Source: Pelobates cultripes (Eukaryota > Chordata > Amphibia > Anura > Pelobatidae). Taken from it: a stretch of 64,000 bases of DNA. The DNA lies in contig OW240916.1 in assembly GCA_933207985.1 (NCBI GenBank), positions 134,049,717 through 134,113,716 of the forward strand, written 5' to 3'. A model generated the notes under the pieces. The model saw only the letters and a list, made by a program, of their open reading frames with translations. It ran no database searches and was not told where the DNA came from. The translations under genes and the position numbers were made by a program. Positions 9,701 to 19,681 of this stretch are shown here, one piece after another (positions within the stretch are counted from its first letter, which is position 1; the number at the start of each line of letters is the position of its first letter).

Positions 9701-10632
9701 ATGCAACATAGCAGGACATTGGCACAATTAGCACTGTCCACCAATACCCGGAGAACATATGACAGGGCTTTCCTTCTATTTAAAAGATTCCTGTCACTGC
9801 ACAACGTCACACAACCTTTCATCATGACATCTTTGTTAGGTTTTGCTTCTTTTTGCCACCTCAAACTTAAATTATCTTACAACACAATCAAGCTATATCT
9901 GACAGGCATACAACATCACATGCTAACATTACAACCAAACAACACAAGTTTCATGTCCTCCTACCAGATAAAAACATCCTTAGAGGTATCCAGAGATCCG
10001 AACCCCCACGTACCGCGCAAAGGCTACCTATAGACTTCAATATCTTCAAGGATTTATCCAGCCTACTAGATTCAAAACCCTTTGCGAACAACACAAACCT
10101 TGTTATAAAAACCGCCATATACGTAGCTTTTTATGGTTTCTTGAGACCAAGAGAATTTACCGCCATCAACACATCCCAGTCCACTCACATTCTGCTTCAT
10201 TCACACTTAACGAAACACATGGATTACTATATTTTAGCTCTGCATCACTCCAAAACCAATCAACACGCACCCCCGGTAGAGGTTAGATACTATCCTACCC
10301 ACAACGTGTGGTGCCCCGTCACATTACTGGACACCTATACTCAGCATTTCAAAGCATCACCATCTCAACCACTTTTCTGTCTACAAGGTTCGGTACTCAC
10401 TACCACCACCTTCATGACCCACGTCAGGTCCCTACTTACACAACTAGGCCTAAAATCAGCTAACTATTCGGGCCACTCCTTCCGCATAGGGGCGGCCTCC
10501 ACAGCGTCCAGTGCAAACATTCCAGTACATGTTATCAAGTCACTAGGGCGCTGGAAGTCTTCTGCATACTCTAGATACATACCTAACCCGGTACAAGAAG
10601 TTAGAAATGCCTTTCAAGATATGTCTGGTTGA
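9701..10632 (+). pseudogene. Ngaro tyrosine recombinase, one frameshift
   Basis: This reading starts at the ATG 9701, eight bases after the RT stop, and ends at 10632. The first part (to about 9950) gives a SAM-like N-terminal domain: STNTRRTYDRAFLLFKRFL, then LSYNTIKLYLTGIQHHML. A single-base frame change occurs between about 9950 and 9976, after which the next frame stays open to the end. The downstream part holds the catalytic set: the first Arg in AFYGFLRPREF, HSFRIG for the H-x-x-R pair, and the nucleophile Tyr in SAYSRYIPNP. This R-H-R-Y set is the tyrosine recombinase signature. The protein should integrate the circular double-stranded cDNA without cutting a staggered target. The apparent start at 10141 is only a TTG and is not real. 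The copy as given cannot make the whole enzyme unless the indel is a sequencing error. Confidence 0.9.
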
Positions 10633-10678
10633 AGTATGTATACTGCTCGTTTCGTAATAAAGTATATTTTCTACTTTT

Positions 10679-10803
10679 GCCCTCTTTATTTACAGGCCTA
10701 CCTCATCGTCGGTTCCGGCACACCACAACCGACTTGCTCTTTCACACTATCCCATACTTATCAGTGTTTGTATCTTCTGTACTATCATGAGCCCTTAACA
10801 CAA
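10679..10803 (+). repeat. Ngaro split direct repeat B1
   Basis: The 125-bp repeat starts 'gccctctttatttacaggcc' and ends 'cccttaacacaa'. One mismatch to B2 (10973-11097). It abuts A2 with no spacer. Confidence 0.93.
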
Positions 10804-10914
10804 GTATTAAGGCCTTTTGGCCTGTAATTGTGGGAGGGGCGTATGACTCACCTTCTCCCTACTTAAGGGACACCCCTTACCTGGCTCCATACCGTTCGAG
10901 GTCAGCGCTGCATC
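10804..10914 (+). repeat. Ngaro split direct repeat A2
   Basis: Identical to A1 over 111 bp. It follows B1 without a gap and is separated from B2 by 58 bp, part of which is CT-rich. Confidence 0.93.
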
Positions 10915-10972
10915 ACCCTCCCACCCACTCCTTTTTATGAACTCCTTTTTCTCATACATTTCTTATTGGTGG

Positions 10973-11093
10973 GCCCTCTTTATTTACAGGCCTACCTCAT
11001 CATCGGTTCCGGCACACCACAACCGACTTGCTCTTTCACACTATCCCATACTTATCAGTGTTTGTATCTTCTGTACTATCATGAGCCCTTAAC

Positions 11094-11097
<4 letters not shown>
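10973..11097 (+). repeat. Ngaro split direct repeat B2 (right end)
   Basis: A copy of B1 ending 'ttaacacaa' at 11097, immediately followed by a TA array. Its end matches the last base of B1 and so marks the right terminus of the element. Confidence 0.9.

Positions 11098-11132
<35 letters not shown>
11098..11132. repeat. TA microsatellite
   Basis: Short (TA)n tract directly at the right Ngaro boundary. The TA array at 4991-5137 lies on the other side of the element, so the Ngaro may have landed next to or within TA-rich DNA. Confidence 0.85.
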
Positions 11133-11139
<7 letters not shown>

Positions 11140-12309
11140 AATACCATGGTACTAATCACTCTACTCAGACTGATCACTGGGTTATTGCTGTGATCAGCAC
11201 TGAAATTGTTACAAAACTGTTTTTTTTTATTTTGTTTTGTTTTTTTCCCAAAAACTTTTTCATACTTTTTACAGTTTAGCAATGATTTCACTGCCTTTCT
11301 CGCCTCAAATCAAAATGAGGAAAAGAGAGGGGCAGAGATAATGTGTCAGCTAATATTAGAAATCATTACTTGAGGTATTGTAACAGTGATCGCGGTGACA
11401 GACTGTCACCACGATCACGTACTGCAGATTGCCCCTAAATGCCCGTAAATGGGTTAATAGAATATAATAAATATAAGTGGCAAAAAAAAAAAAAAGTTGC
11501 TCCAAATTAATCATATCTGCTGTTATTTAAATAATTTCCAACTCAAAGAACATAAGTAGTACTTGTAATCTTTATGGACATTAAAATGAGCACATGTTCA
11601 TCAAATATTTATTGAATTGAGCATTTAGTTTAGATCTTTAGAAGATAAAGTTTGGAGGTTGTGACAGTTAAAGGTAAAGAGTCATGCTAATTAGATCAGC
11701 CACAAAAGACTCACATTTCTGAACCTAGTAAAAAAGACTGCTATCAAAGCAAACGAAAATTTGTTTTGTCATTACAATCCCAAAGGCATTCCTCAAATCA
11801 TAAAACCTGCTCCTGATTTGTCAAAATCAATTTGTTCACAGAATGCCCTGTGGACCAATTTATAAATCCAAGAATATTTATAGAAGATGGAATTCAGGGA
11901 ACACACTTTGCTCATTACAGATCTTTATTCCTATTACCTACAAAATACATTCTTTATAGCTGTAGCTGAATCGATCACACAAGCAAATGCTACTTATTAG
12001 GACATATTGAATTATAACTCTCCAAAATACTTTAAAGTTCTTCTGATTCTCTTTACAAGTTTTTAAATTGATGCATGAGATGAAGAGTAACTATACCCCA
12101 TTTCAATTCAAAATCTTTACATCAATCAGAGTAAACACTGGATCTTGTCCAAATGGATAAAATATGGTGAAAATTACCGAATGTTCTTTCAGACGTGTTC
12201 CAAATAATCACGATTATCCACATCCGAACCAATTTACAGCACAGGAATCAGAGATTTATCAATGGCCGCATGGCTGCTGATGATAAACAAAATGCGTCTG
12301 GCAGGATGA
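11133..12309. other. AT-rich stretch without gene
   Basis: The part up to about 11460 has several GATCAC motifs ('gactgatcactgg', 'gtgatcgcggtgacag'), also seen left of the Ngaro around 5160-5225. The two flanks may be halves of one older repeat, which is uncertain. The rest is unique-looking AT-rich DNA with A and T homopolymers. No coding signal. Confidence 0.5.
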
Positions 12310-13020
12310 TCAGGAACTCACAGAATCAAATATGGGGTTTGTCCAATTCAGTTTCACCCATGGAAATTTGGCAAATTGGTTTTCTGGGCCTAAAAGCAGT
12401 ACAATAATTTATTCCTAGCCATTTAGTCTCAAAGTTTGGGCAAATGTAATGTTCATATATTATTTCTTTATACTTCCACATGCTTGCCCATTTCAGTCTT
12501 ACCAGGAAATTTACCTTTTAAAAATTGTATTAATTTTTCTACTGTCACCTTTAAAATAATATGCATTCCTCCAAAGTGTCCCTGTTTAAATTGTTTAACC
12601 GATGGCTGCACACCCACACTAGTCCCTAATATTAAAGTGTCCTTATTTTTGCATTTGAAATGTTGGGTGGTATACAGTCCTTGGATAGAATTCTCTCTAT
12701 GATGGCATACCATTTTCAAAAGTAAACAACCAAGTGTATTCTAAATGGAAATGGGCATTTTGAGTTGTAAGTTGTAGCCACTGTTTTTTGACCCACATGA
12801 ATTCAATTTTCACATGAAATTTCATAATCCTGATAAGTGTTTTTTTAAAAAAAAATTGTGTCCCCAATATAGCAGTGTCATGTACTGGTTTTCCAGTTTT
12901 CTGAGAGAAGTTACAGGATCAAATAGATTACTCACCCATTTCAAACTTGGAACTTTGACAAACTGATTTTCTGGGCCTCTGTCACCTTTGGGACAGTATG
13001 GCAGGTTAAGAAAAAATATT
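12310..13020. repeat. Fragments of a dispersed non-autonomous repeat
   Basis: This region repeats motif blocks such as 'atttggcaaattggttttctgggcct', 'atggcataccattttcaaaag' and 'ttacaggatcaaatag', each also present at 2713-2984 or inside 29856-31510. Two partial copies may be joined here. No coding content is supported; frames such as 12436-12702 have no recognisable domain. Confidence 0.5.
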
Positions 13021-13027
13021 AAAAACA

Positions 13028-13115
13028 AGACAAAGAGTAAGCGCTAAATAACAGAATAGGGCCGGAACCCTTTAAGGGAATCCCTCAAAAACCCTTAAAA
13101 GTAACACTAAAAAAA
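13028..13115 (-). repeat. Unclassified dispersed repeat, copy 3 (inverted)
   Basis: Read on the minus strand it has 'aagggtttttgagggattcc' and then 'tttagcgcttactctt', the same order as copies at 738-866 and 4860-4988. Confidence 0.5.
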
Positions 13116-13248
13116 GAGAATAAAATAAGAGAAAAGAAAGGTATATCATTTTCTAGGGATGTGCATGTATAAAAAAAATTCTGTTCTTTCCATTGTATAC
13201 CATTATTCAATAGCCTCAATTTAATTTGCTATTCTGGGATAGCCATAT

Positions 13249-13709
13249 TTAAAGGAACGCTAAAGTCACCCAAACAACTTTTGCTTAATGAAGCAGTTTG
13301 AGTGCATGGATCATGCTTCTGACGTCTAACTGCTCAATCCTCAGCCATTTATGAGTTTATTCACTTTTGTTTCTGTTTATGCAGCCCTAGCTCTACCTCC
13401 TCTGGATGTGACTCACTTTAATAACACACAGGAGGCTCTTGCAAGGTCTAGTATGCTATTAACAGTGTAGGAGATAAGAAATTATAAATTAAACAGACTG
13501 TGCAATAAAGGAAGTATAAACATTAGATCCCTCTTTACAGGAAGTGTTTAGGTAGGCTGTGCATGTTAAAGTATTGAGATGTGACTAGGGCTGGCATAAA
13601 ACAAAGTGATTTAACTCAAAATTGAGCAGTGAGACTGCACGGCATGATCTATACACCAAAACTGCTTCATTAAGCTAAACATTTTTTGGTGCCTATAGTG
13701 TCCCTTCAA
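13249..13709. mobile_element. T2-type MITE
   Basis: It starts TTAAAGGAACGCTAAAG and ends CTATAGTGTCCCTTCAA, giving inverted ends that fit the TTAAAGGRR terminus and TTAA target of the T2 MITEs described from Xenopus. About 460 bp, no open frame. The right end has one change (CTTCAA for CTTTAA). Confidence 0.75.
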
Positions 13710-13755
13710 GAATAAGAAGTAAAGGAACTATCTGCAAAACAATGCACTGGTAACC

Positions 13756-14265
13756 TTAAAGAAACACTATAGTGTCAGGAACACACACCTTTACTCCTGA
13801 CACTATAGTTTTAAAATAAATATTTAGGTGTACACACCCCTCTGTGGAGAAATAAGGTGTTTAAACTCACTTTTTCTCTGACACATTGCTGATCTCGGTT
13901 CGCTCAGCCTCCATGGCTGAAAGCAGCCAATCCAATGCTTCTCCATAGGAAAGCATTGGGAGGCTATGGGGCATGCCTGGAAAAGCGCTAGGCTGCGCCA
14001 ATCAGCATCTGCTCATAGAGATGAATTGCATCAGTGCATCTCTATGGGGAACATACAGCAACTACATGCAGAGCCGCTGAATGCCAGTAATGCACACTGT
14101 GCAGCACTAACACAGGAATCACCTCTTGTGGCTGTATGAGTGACTGCCTCTAGAGGTGTTCCTAGGCAGCAATGTAAAACACTGCCTTGTCTCTGGAAAG
14201 GGGCTGTTTACATTGAAATGCTTGCAGGGGCAGGCTGTAGATGTCAGAACCACTACATTAAACTA
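13756..14265. mobile_element. T2-type MITE, right end missing
   Basis: It starts TTAAAGAAACACTATAG. The interior ('atgcttctccataggaaagc', 'ccaatcagcatctgctcata', 'cctgtctctg') matches the complete T2 copy at 31955-32527 in the same order. The right terminus, expected shortly after 'ggctgtagatgtcagaacc', is lost. Confidence 0.7.
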
Positions 14266-14590
14266 TTGAAATTGGCAATCCCCCATAAGTGTAGCAAATT
14301 AGGGAGCTATCCACTAAATAAGATAAAATATGGAATATGTGGGATACAGCTGAATACCTAAAACATGAAGAAAAAATCATAGTGCAACACTGTGTATTCA
14401 TATGTCACAATGTCCCTGCAAAATAATGCACTCACAGACTTCAGATGTTTCAAGAGCATTAAGAAATCTTTCCCTTAAAAGGGAAAACAGGACCCCTTGA
14501 TGGACTTTCACCCCCCTTCCCCTTCCCCTCCAGATAGGAATCTGGATCCAGGTTGGTAGGTATAAATTGATTTATTTAAATTAACAAACA
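14266..14590. other. Unassigned stretch
   Basis: No repeat end, gene or RNA motif is evident. It holds a C-rich tract near 14505-14530. Confidence 0.4.
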
Positions 14591-15180
14591 TAAATCAAAA
14601 GAAAAATTGGATCAGGTAAAATATATTAATAGTCACTGGTGCTACGGGGAGCCTAAGTAAAATAAATTAATCGACTCTGGTGCTACGCGGAGCGTAAATT
14701 CATCGCCAACCTTGATTAGGGAACCATATGTGGAAATAAAAGTGGGAACAGCAATAGTGCTCAAAGTATAAAATGCCAGAGGTGAGAAGATAAAAAACCA
14801 AGTGGTTATTCACATTTAGTTGAACAGACTGTTCAATGAATACAACTTGAGTGGTATAATTCCCACCTAGGATTCTTGGGAGTAATATCCTCACTGGAAA
14901 GTAAAAACACTTCTGGTGCCGGATAAAAGGATGGTAGTAGTAAAAAAGTAAAATGATAATAGTAATAAAAAGTAAGATAGCTAACTCACAGTAAGAAAGT
15001 GGCCAAAATACCTTTATTTAAAACAACATAGCTTAAAAGCCACAACGCGTTTCACCCTTAGGCTTTATCAAGTGGAGATCAGAAAGTACATCCTGTTACA
15101 TACAGGTTTATATAGGCAGTGAACATATTAGAAAAAGGCACCAAAATTACGTCATAATTCCCTTTTTTTTTTTTTTTAAG
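14591..15180 (-). mobile_element. Penelope-like element terminal region (probable)
   Basis: On the minus strand, 15041-15078 reads CTTGATAAAGCC, then AAGGGTGAAACGCGTTG. That resembles the CTGATGA...GAAACGCGT block of hammerhead-bearing Penelope-like terminal repeats. A duplicated short motif 'tctggtgctac' / 'cactggtgctac' occurs at about 14634-14680 and 'ttctggtgccgg' at about 14910. No RT or nuclease sequence is seen, so this is an end or untranslated fragment. The class assignment rests mainly on the GAAACGCGT block. Confidence 0.45.
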
Positions 15181-15347
15181 TGCTAAATTTTATATGTGTA
15201 AGTGAGTACATACCTATAAGGGAAACATGTGGTAGTTTAAAATTAAAAACGAGGTTTTATACTCACAATACCTTGCATATTATATTTAGATAGAACAGTC
15301 ACGTATATAAGTCACAATATATAAATATTTACTTCATGCACAAAATA

Positions 15348-15546
15348 ATTATAGAAGATAATAAAATACAAGAAATATATTATAAAAAATTAATTATAAA
15401 AAATTATAAAAAATTATAAAAAATTAAACAGGTCGAACTCTACCCCCGAAGGTCTTAATGTAGAGTTCGACCTGTTTAATTTTTTATAATTTTTTTATAA
15501 TTAATTTTTTATAATATCTTTCTTATATTTTATTATCTTCTATAAT
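15348..15546. repeat. 199-bp near-perfect palindrome
   Basis: The left arm 15348-15443 and right arm 15460-15546 are inverted copies (ATTATAGAAG...GAACTCTAC against GTAGAGTTC...CTTCTATAAT) around a 16-bp centre. The arms are very AT-rich with several TTATAAAAAATT units. A few indels differ between the arms. It abuts the CR1 copy at 15547. It could be a foldback element or an inverted duplication. Confidence 0.9.
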
Positions 15547-16619
15547 ATTGTTGAATGGGTAAGGCAGTGGCTGAGTGACAGGCAACAGAGGGTTGTAGAC
15601 AATGGAGTATATTCGAAGCATGGGCTCATTACCAGTGGGGTACCTCAGGGATCTGTACTTGGACCCATTCTCTTTAATGTTTTTAATAGTGATATTGCAG
15701 AAGGTCTTAATGGTAAGGTATGTCTTTTTGCTGATGATACTAAGATATGTAACAGGGTTGATGGTCCAGGAGGGATAAGCCAAATGGCAAATGATTTAGG
15801 TAAACTAGAAAAATGGTCAGAGTTGTGGCAACTGACATTTAATGTGGATAAGTGCAAGATAATGCATCTTGGACGTAAAAACCCAAGGGCAGAGTACAGA
15901 ATATTTGATAGAGTCCTAACCTCAACATTTGAGGAAAGGGATGATTATTTCTGATGAGTTAAAGGTAGGCAGACAATGTAATAGAGCAGCAGGAAATGCT
16001 AGCAGAATGCTTGGTTGTATAGGGAGATGTATTAACAGTAGAAAGAGGGAAGTTCTCATGCCATTGTACAGAACACTGGTGAGACCTCACTTGGAGTATT
16101 GTACGCAGTACTGGAGACCGTATCTCCAGAAGGATATTGATATTTTAGAGAGAGTTCAGAGAAGGGCTACTAAACTGGTTCATGGATTGCAGGATAAAAC
16201 TTACAAGGAAAGGTTAAAGGAACTTAACATGCATAGCTTAGAGGAAAGACGAGACAGGGGGGATATGATAGAAACATTTAAATATATAAAGGGATTCAAC
16301 ACCGTAAAGGAGGAGACTATATTTAAAAGAAGAAAAACTACCACAACAAGAGGACATAGTCTTAAATTAGAGGGGCAAAGGTTTAAAAATAATATACAGA
16401 AGTTTTACTTTACTGAGAGGGTAGTGGATGCATGGAATAGGCTTCCAGCTGAATTGGTAGAGTTTAACACAGTAAAGGAGTTTAAGCATGCGTGGGATAT
16501 GCATAAGGCTATCCTAACTATAAGATAAGGCTAGGGACTAATGAAAGTATTTAAAACATTGGGCAGACTAGATGGGCCGAATGGTTCTTATCTGCCGTCA
16601 CATTCTATGTTTCTATGTT
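15547..16619 (+). pseudogene. CR1-like LINE (family A), 3' RT part
   Basis: A 5'-truncated non-LTR retrotransposon. It enters in the RT fingers/palm (WVRQWLS-like, then [13 protein letters not shown]), continues through FADDTK-type coding around 15725-15750, and a long frame at 15929-16528 holds RPHLEYCTQYWRP, ERVQRRATKLVHGL and NRLPAELVEF. These are the C-terminal blocks of CR1-clade ORF2. A frameshift near 15935 separates the two parts. The 3' UTR contains 'gatgggccgaatggttctta' and ends in TTCTATG units (about 16600-16624). It is a dead copy. It supplies the sequence that is deleted from the 19.7-22.6 kb copy. Confidence 0.9.
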
Positions 16620-16624
16620 TCTAT

Positions 16625-16837
16625 GAGACATTATACAATGCTTTCCTATTGGGTTTTGTGTGACGCTGGATGTCCCTATTGCATAGCCACTAGAGGTGGA
16701 GTTAACCCTGAACGGTAATTATAGCAGTTTCTTAAAAACTGCAATAATTACCTTTACAAGGTTAAGAGCCCTGGTACAGTGCATCCAGACCACTTCAATG
16801 AGCTGAAGTGGTCTTGGTGCCTATAGTGTCCCTTTAA
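16625..16837. mobile_element. T2-type MITE, right half
   Basis: It ends GGTGCCTATAGTGTCCCTTTAA, the inverted T2 terminus, and holds 'tgacgctggatgtccc' and 'ccactagaggtgg' blocks also found at 54791-55258. The left half is absent; the CR1 tail ends immediately upstream. Confidence 0.7.
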
Positions 16838-17129
16838 GTGAAAGCAGATGCATGGTGAGAAAATTAGTGAGCACATATTTAGGGAAAGAAACAGATACAC
16901 TGCCCCAATATAAACACACTCATCCAGTATATGCATCCATCTACACACACTGCTTAATGCATCCATACATACTGTCTTAATGGATTTGGTGGGATTTAAT
17001 TTATAATAATGGTAGTACTTAATTTGTTACAGTGAGCTTTAAATAAAACATTTTTAATATAGAATTATATGAATATATTATAAATATAATTTAATATAAA
17101 TTAATAAATAAGGATCTCTAATAAAGTCA

Positions 17130-17262
17130 CACATACTAGCACACACACTGACATACACACACACACACACACACACTCATGAACACCCTCTCACTGACAA
17201 ACATAGTGTAACTTACACACTCTCACTGACAAACACAGTGTAACTTACTCACTGACATACAC
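17130..17262. repeat. CA-rich minisatellite
   Basis: (CA)n with CACTCTCACTGACAAACA-type units. It ends where the CR1-B tail begins. A similar CACT-rich scrap lies at 19620-19665 on the other side of CR1-B, so CR1-B may have inserted into the array. Confidence 0.8.
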
Positions 17263-19600
17263 ATACATAGTTACATAGTTACATAGCTGAAAAGAGACTT
17301 GCGTCCATAAAGTTCAGCCTTCCTCACATATATTTTAGCTGTTGATCTAATGAAGGCAAAAAAAACCCAGTCTGAAGCACTTCCAATTTTGCAACAAACT
17401 AGGAAAAAAGTCCTTCTTGACCCCAAAAAGGCAGTCAGATATCTCCTTGGATCAAGCAGCTATTACCCAACTAATTAGTAATTTTACCCCTGTATGTTAT
17501 GTTTTTGCAAGTATTTATCCAATTGCTCTTTACACATCTGTGTGGACTCTGATAAAACCACCTCTTCAGGCAGAGAATTCCATATCCTTATAGTTCTTAT
17601 TGTAAAAAAAACCATTTCTTTTGCCTTAGATTAAATCTCCTTTCTTCCAGCCTAAACCTTGTGTCCAATGTATAGCCCTGTTTATGAATAATGGTTTGTA
17701 CAGGACCTGAATATATTTGTATAATGTTATCACATTCCCTCTGAGGCGCCGTTTTTCCAAACTAAAAAGATTTAAATTTTTTAACCTTTCTTCCTAACTA
17801 AAATGCTCCATTCCTTTTTATCAATTTTGTAGCTCTTCACTTTTTCTAGTGCCATGATATCCTTCTTTAGAACAGGTGCCCAAAATTGCACAGCACATTC
17901 AATGTGTGGTCTTACCAGCGATTTATAAAGAGGCAATATTATATTTTCATTCAGAGAATGTATGCCCCTATTTATACATGACAAAATAATACTGACCTTA
18001 GCAACTGCAGATTGAAATTGCATATTTCTGCCTAATTTGTTGTCTATAACAATTCCCAAATCCTTCTCATGTGTCATTATCCCTAATTCACTACCATTTA
18101 GGGTGTAAGTTGCTTGTGCATTCTTTACCCCGAAGTACATAACTTTGCATTTTTCGACATTAAATTTAATCTGCCATTTTAGTGCCCAGTCCCCCCAATG
18201 AACTAAATCCCTCTCCAGCAAAGCAATATCCTGCTCACATTTTATTACTTTACAAAGTTTTGTGTCATCTGCAAACACTAAAACATGGCTTTCAATGCCT
18301 ATTTCAAGATCATTTATAAATATCTTAGATAGAAGGGGTCCCAAAACAGAACCCTGAGGGACACCACTTGCCATCTTGGTCCAGTTTGAAAATGTACCAT
18401 TAATGACAACTTCTTGTACTCTATCCTTAAGTCAATGTTCTACCCAAGATCAAGAATATTCATCTAGACCAATTTCTTTTAGTTTGAACACTAATCTATT
18501 GTGGGGAACCGTATCAAATGCCTTGGCAAAATCCAAGTTGATCACATCCACTGCAACACCTTGATCCATACTTCTACTTACTTGGAATGGAATGCAATTA
18601 GGTTAGTTTGACATGACCTGTGTTTCATAAAACCATGCTGATTATTGCTAATAACAAAGTTCTTCCCAATTAATTCCTGAATATTATCCCTTAATAGCCC
18701 TTCAAATATTTTCCCAGTCACAGAAATTAAGCTCACAAGTCTATAATTATATAATAATTAGTGATGTCCCGAACTGTTCGCCAAACTGTTCGCGAACTGT
18801 TCACCACGGTTCGCCATGAACGTTTCGCGCGGACTCCAGTCAGCTGACACATTCCAGCCAATAAGCAGCAGACCCTCCCTCCCAGGCCCTCCCACCTCCT
18901 GGACAGCTCACTAAGAATGCAGCTTCAAAATGGATGCTGTCCAGGAGGTGGGAGGGTCTGGGAGGCAGGATCTGCTGCTGATTGGCTGGAATGTGTCAGC
19001 TGACTGGAGTCCGCGGCAAACCGTTCGTGGCGAACCGTGGCGAACTGTTCGTGAACAGTTCGGCGAACAGTTCGGGACATCACTAATAATAATATAAACA
19101 GCATCTGACTTCCTCCAATTCTCTGGTACAATTCCTGAAACAAAATAATTTTGAAAGATTACCTTGTCTCGAGTCATCCAATCACAAGTTATCTGCAATT
19201 TTTTTTGCAGCACTCATTTGCATATCTTTTGCCATAGGATCCTCATTAATATATACTGAAGAAAAATAGTTATTTAGAATTTCTGCCTTTTGCTGGTCTT
19301 CATTAAATTATAGACCCATCTCTGTTTCCAGTGTTTTTTTATAATTCATGTACTTCAAAAAATGTTTGGGGTTGGTTTTGCTTTCTTTGGCTATAAATTT
19401 CCCATTTTCTAGTTTAGCCACTTTAATTGCCTTTTTGCAAGCATTATTGGCTTCCTTATATCTTATATAGGATGCCTCTGGTTTGCCCAATTTAAATGCT
19501 TTAAATGCCCTTTCCTTATTTTTAATCTCTTGTTTTATTTCCCTACTAAGCCACATTGGTTACAATTTGTTTCTTTTATATTTATTACCCAATGGTTCAT
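17263..19600 (-). pseudogene. CR1-like LINE (family B), EN-RT linker to 3' end
   Basis: Minus-strand non-LTR element. The 3' end is at 17263-17290 with ACATAGTT tandem units. The main frame 17781-18374 holds [30 protein letters not shown] and a C-terminal LYKSLVRPHIECAVQFWAP, all CR1-clade RT blocks. Upstream, frames near 18376-18760 and 19100-19160 give NNQHGF- and IVPENWRKS-like blocks (RT N-terminus). Lysine-rich linker coding is at 19308-19556 (WLSREIKQEIKNKERAF). The endonuclease is missing, so the copy is 5' truncated. The RT is interrupted by a foldback MITE at 18769-19085 and by stops. It is a different family from CR1-A by sequence and tail. Confidence 0.88.
18769..19085. mobile_element. 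hAT-like foldback MITE with 8-bp TSD
   Basis: 317 bp, starting TAGTGATGTCCCGAACTG and ending with its inverted copy. The arms form long inverted repeats of TTCGCGAACTGTTC-like blocks around a short centre. It is flanked on both sides by the identical 8-bp sequence ATAATAAT (18761-18768 and 19086-19093). The 8-bp duplication and TAG-type end fit hAT elements. It lies inside the CR1-B RT, so it inserted after that copy. Confidence 0.92.
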
Positions 19601-19681
19601 GCTGAGAAATTTACCTTTCTACACAGAGTCACTTACACACACTCACTAACACACACATATGCTATAGGTTTGATTTACATA

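Larger units (their letters stand above)
5312..11097 (+). mobile_element. Ngaro-type tyrosine-recombinase retrotransposon, complete
   Basis: A 5,786-bp element with the split direct repeat layout A1-ORFs-B1-A2-B2 that defines Ngaro/PAT-like retrotransposons. A1 is 5312-5422, B1 10679-10803, A2 10804-10914 and B2 10973-11097. A1 and A2 are identical over 111 bp. B1 and B2 differ at one position of 125 (G/A at about 10710/11004). B1 and A2 are directly contiguous, as expected if the internal copy templates the junction of a circular intermediate. Coding order is gag, zinc-finger plus RT-RNase H, then tyrosine recombinase. About 1.65 kb of leader (5423-7074) has no convincing gene. No target-site duplication is expected for recombinase integration and none is obvious. 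Near-identical repeats suggest a young insertion, although at least two frameshifts are present. Confidence 0.93.

Noticed and set aside
10141..10632. Separate ORF starting at a TTG
   Set aside because: The frame is open for more than 100 bp upstream and is the continuation of the Ngaro recombinase after an indel.
17740..18374. Separate host-like reverse transcriptase gene
   Set aside because: It is CR1-B pseudogene coding with an identifiable 3' tail and internal insertion.
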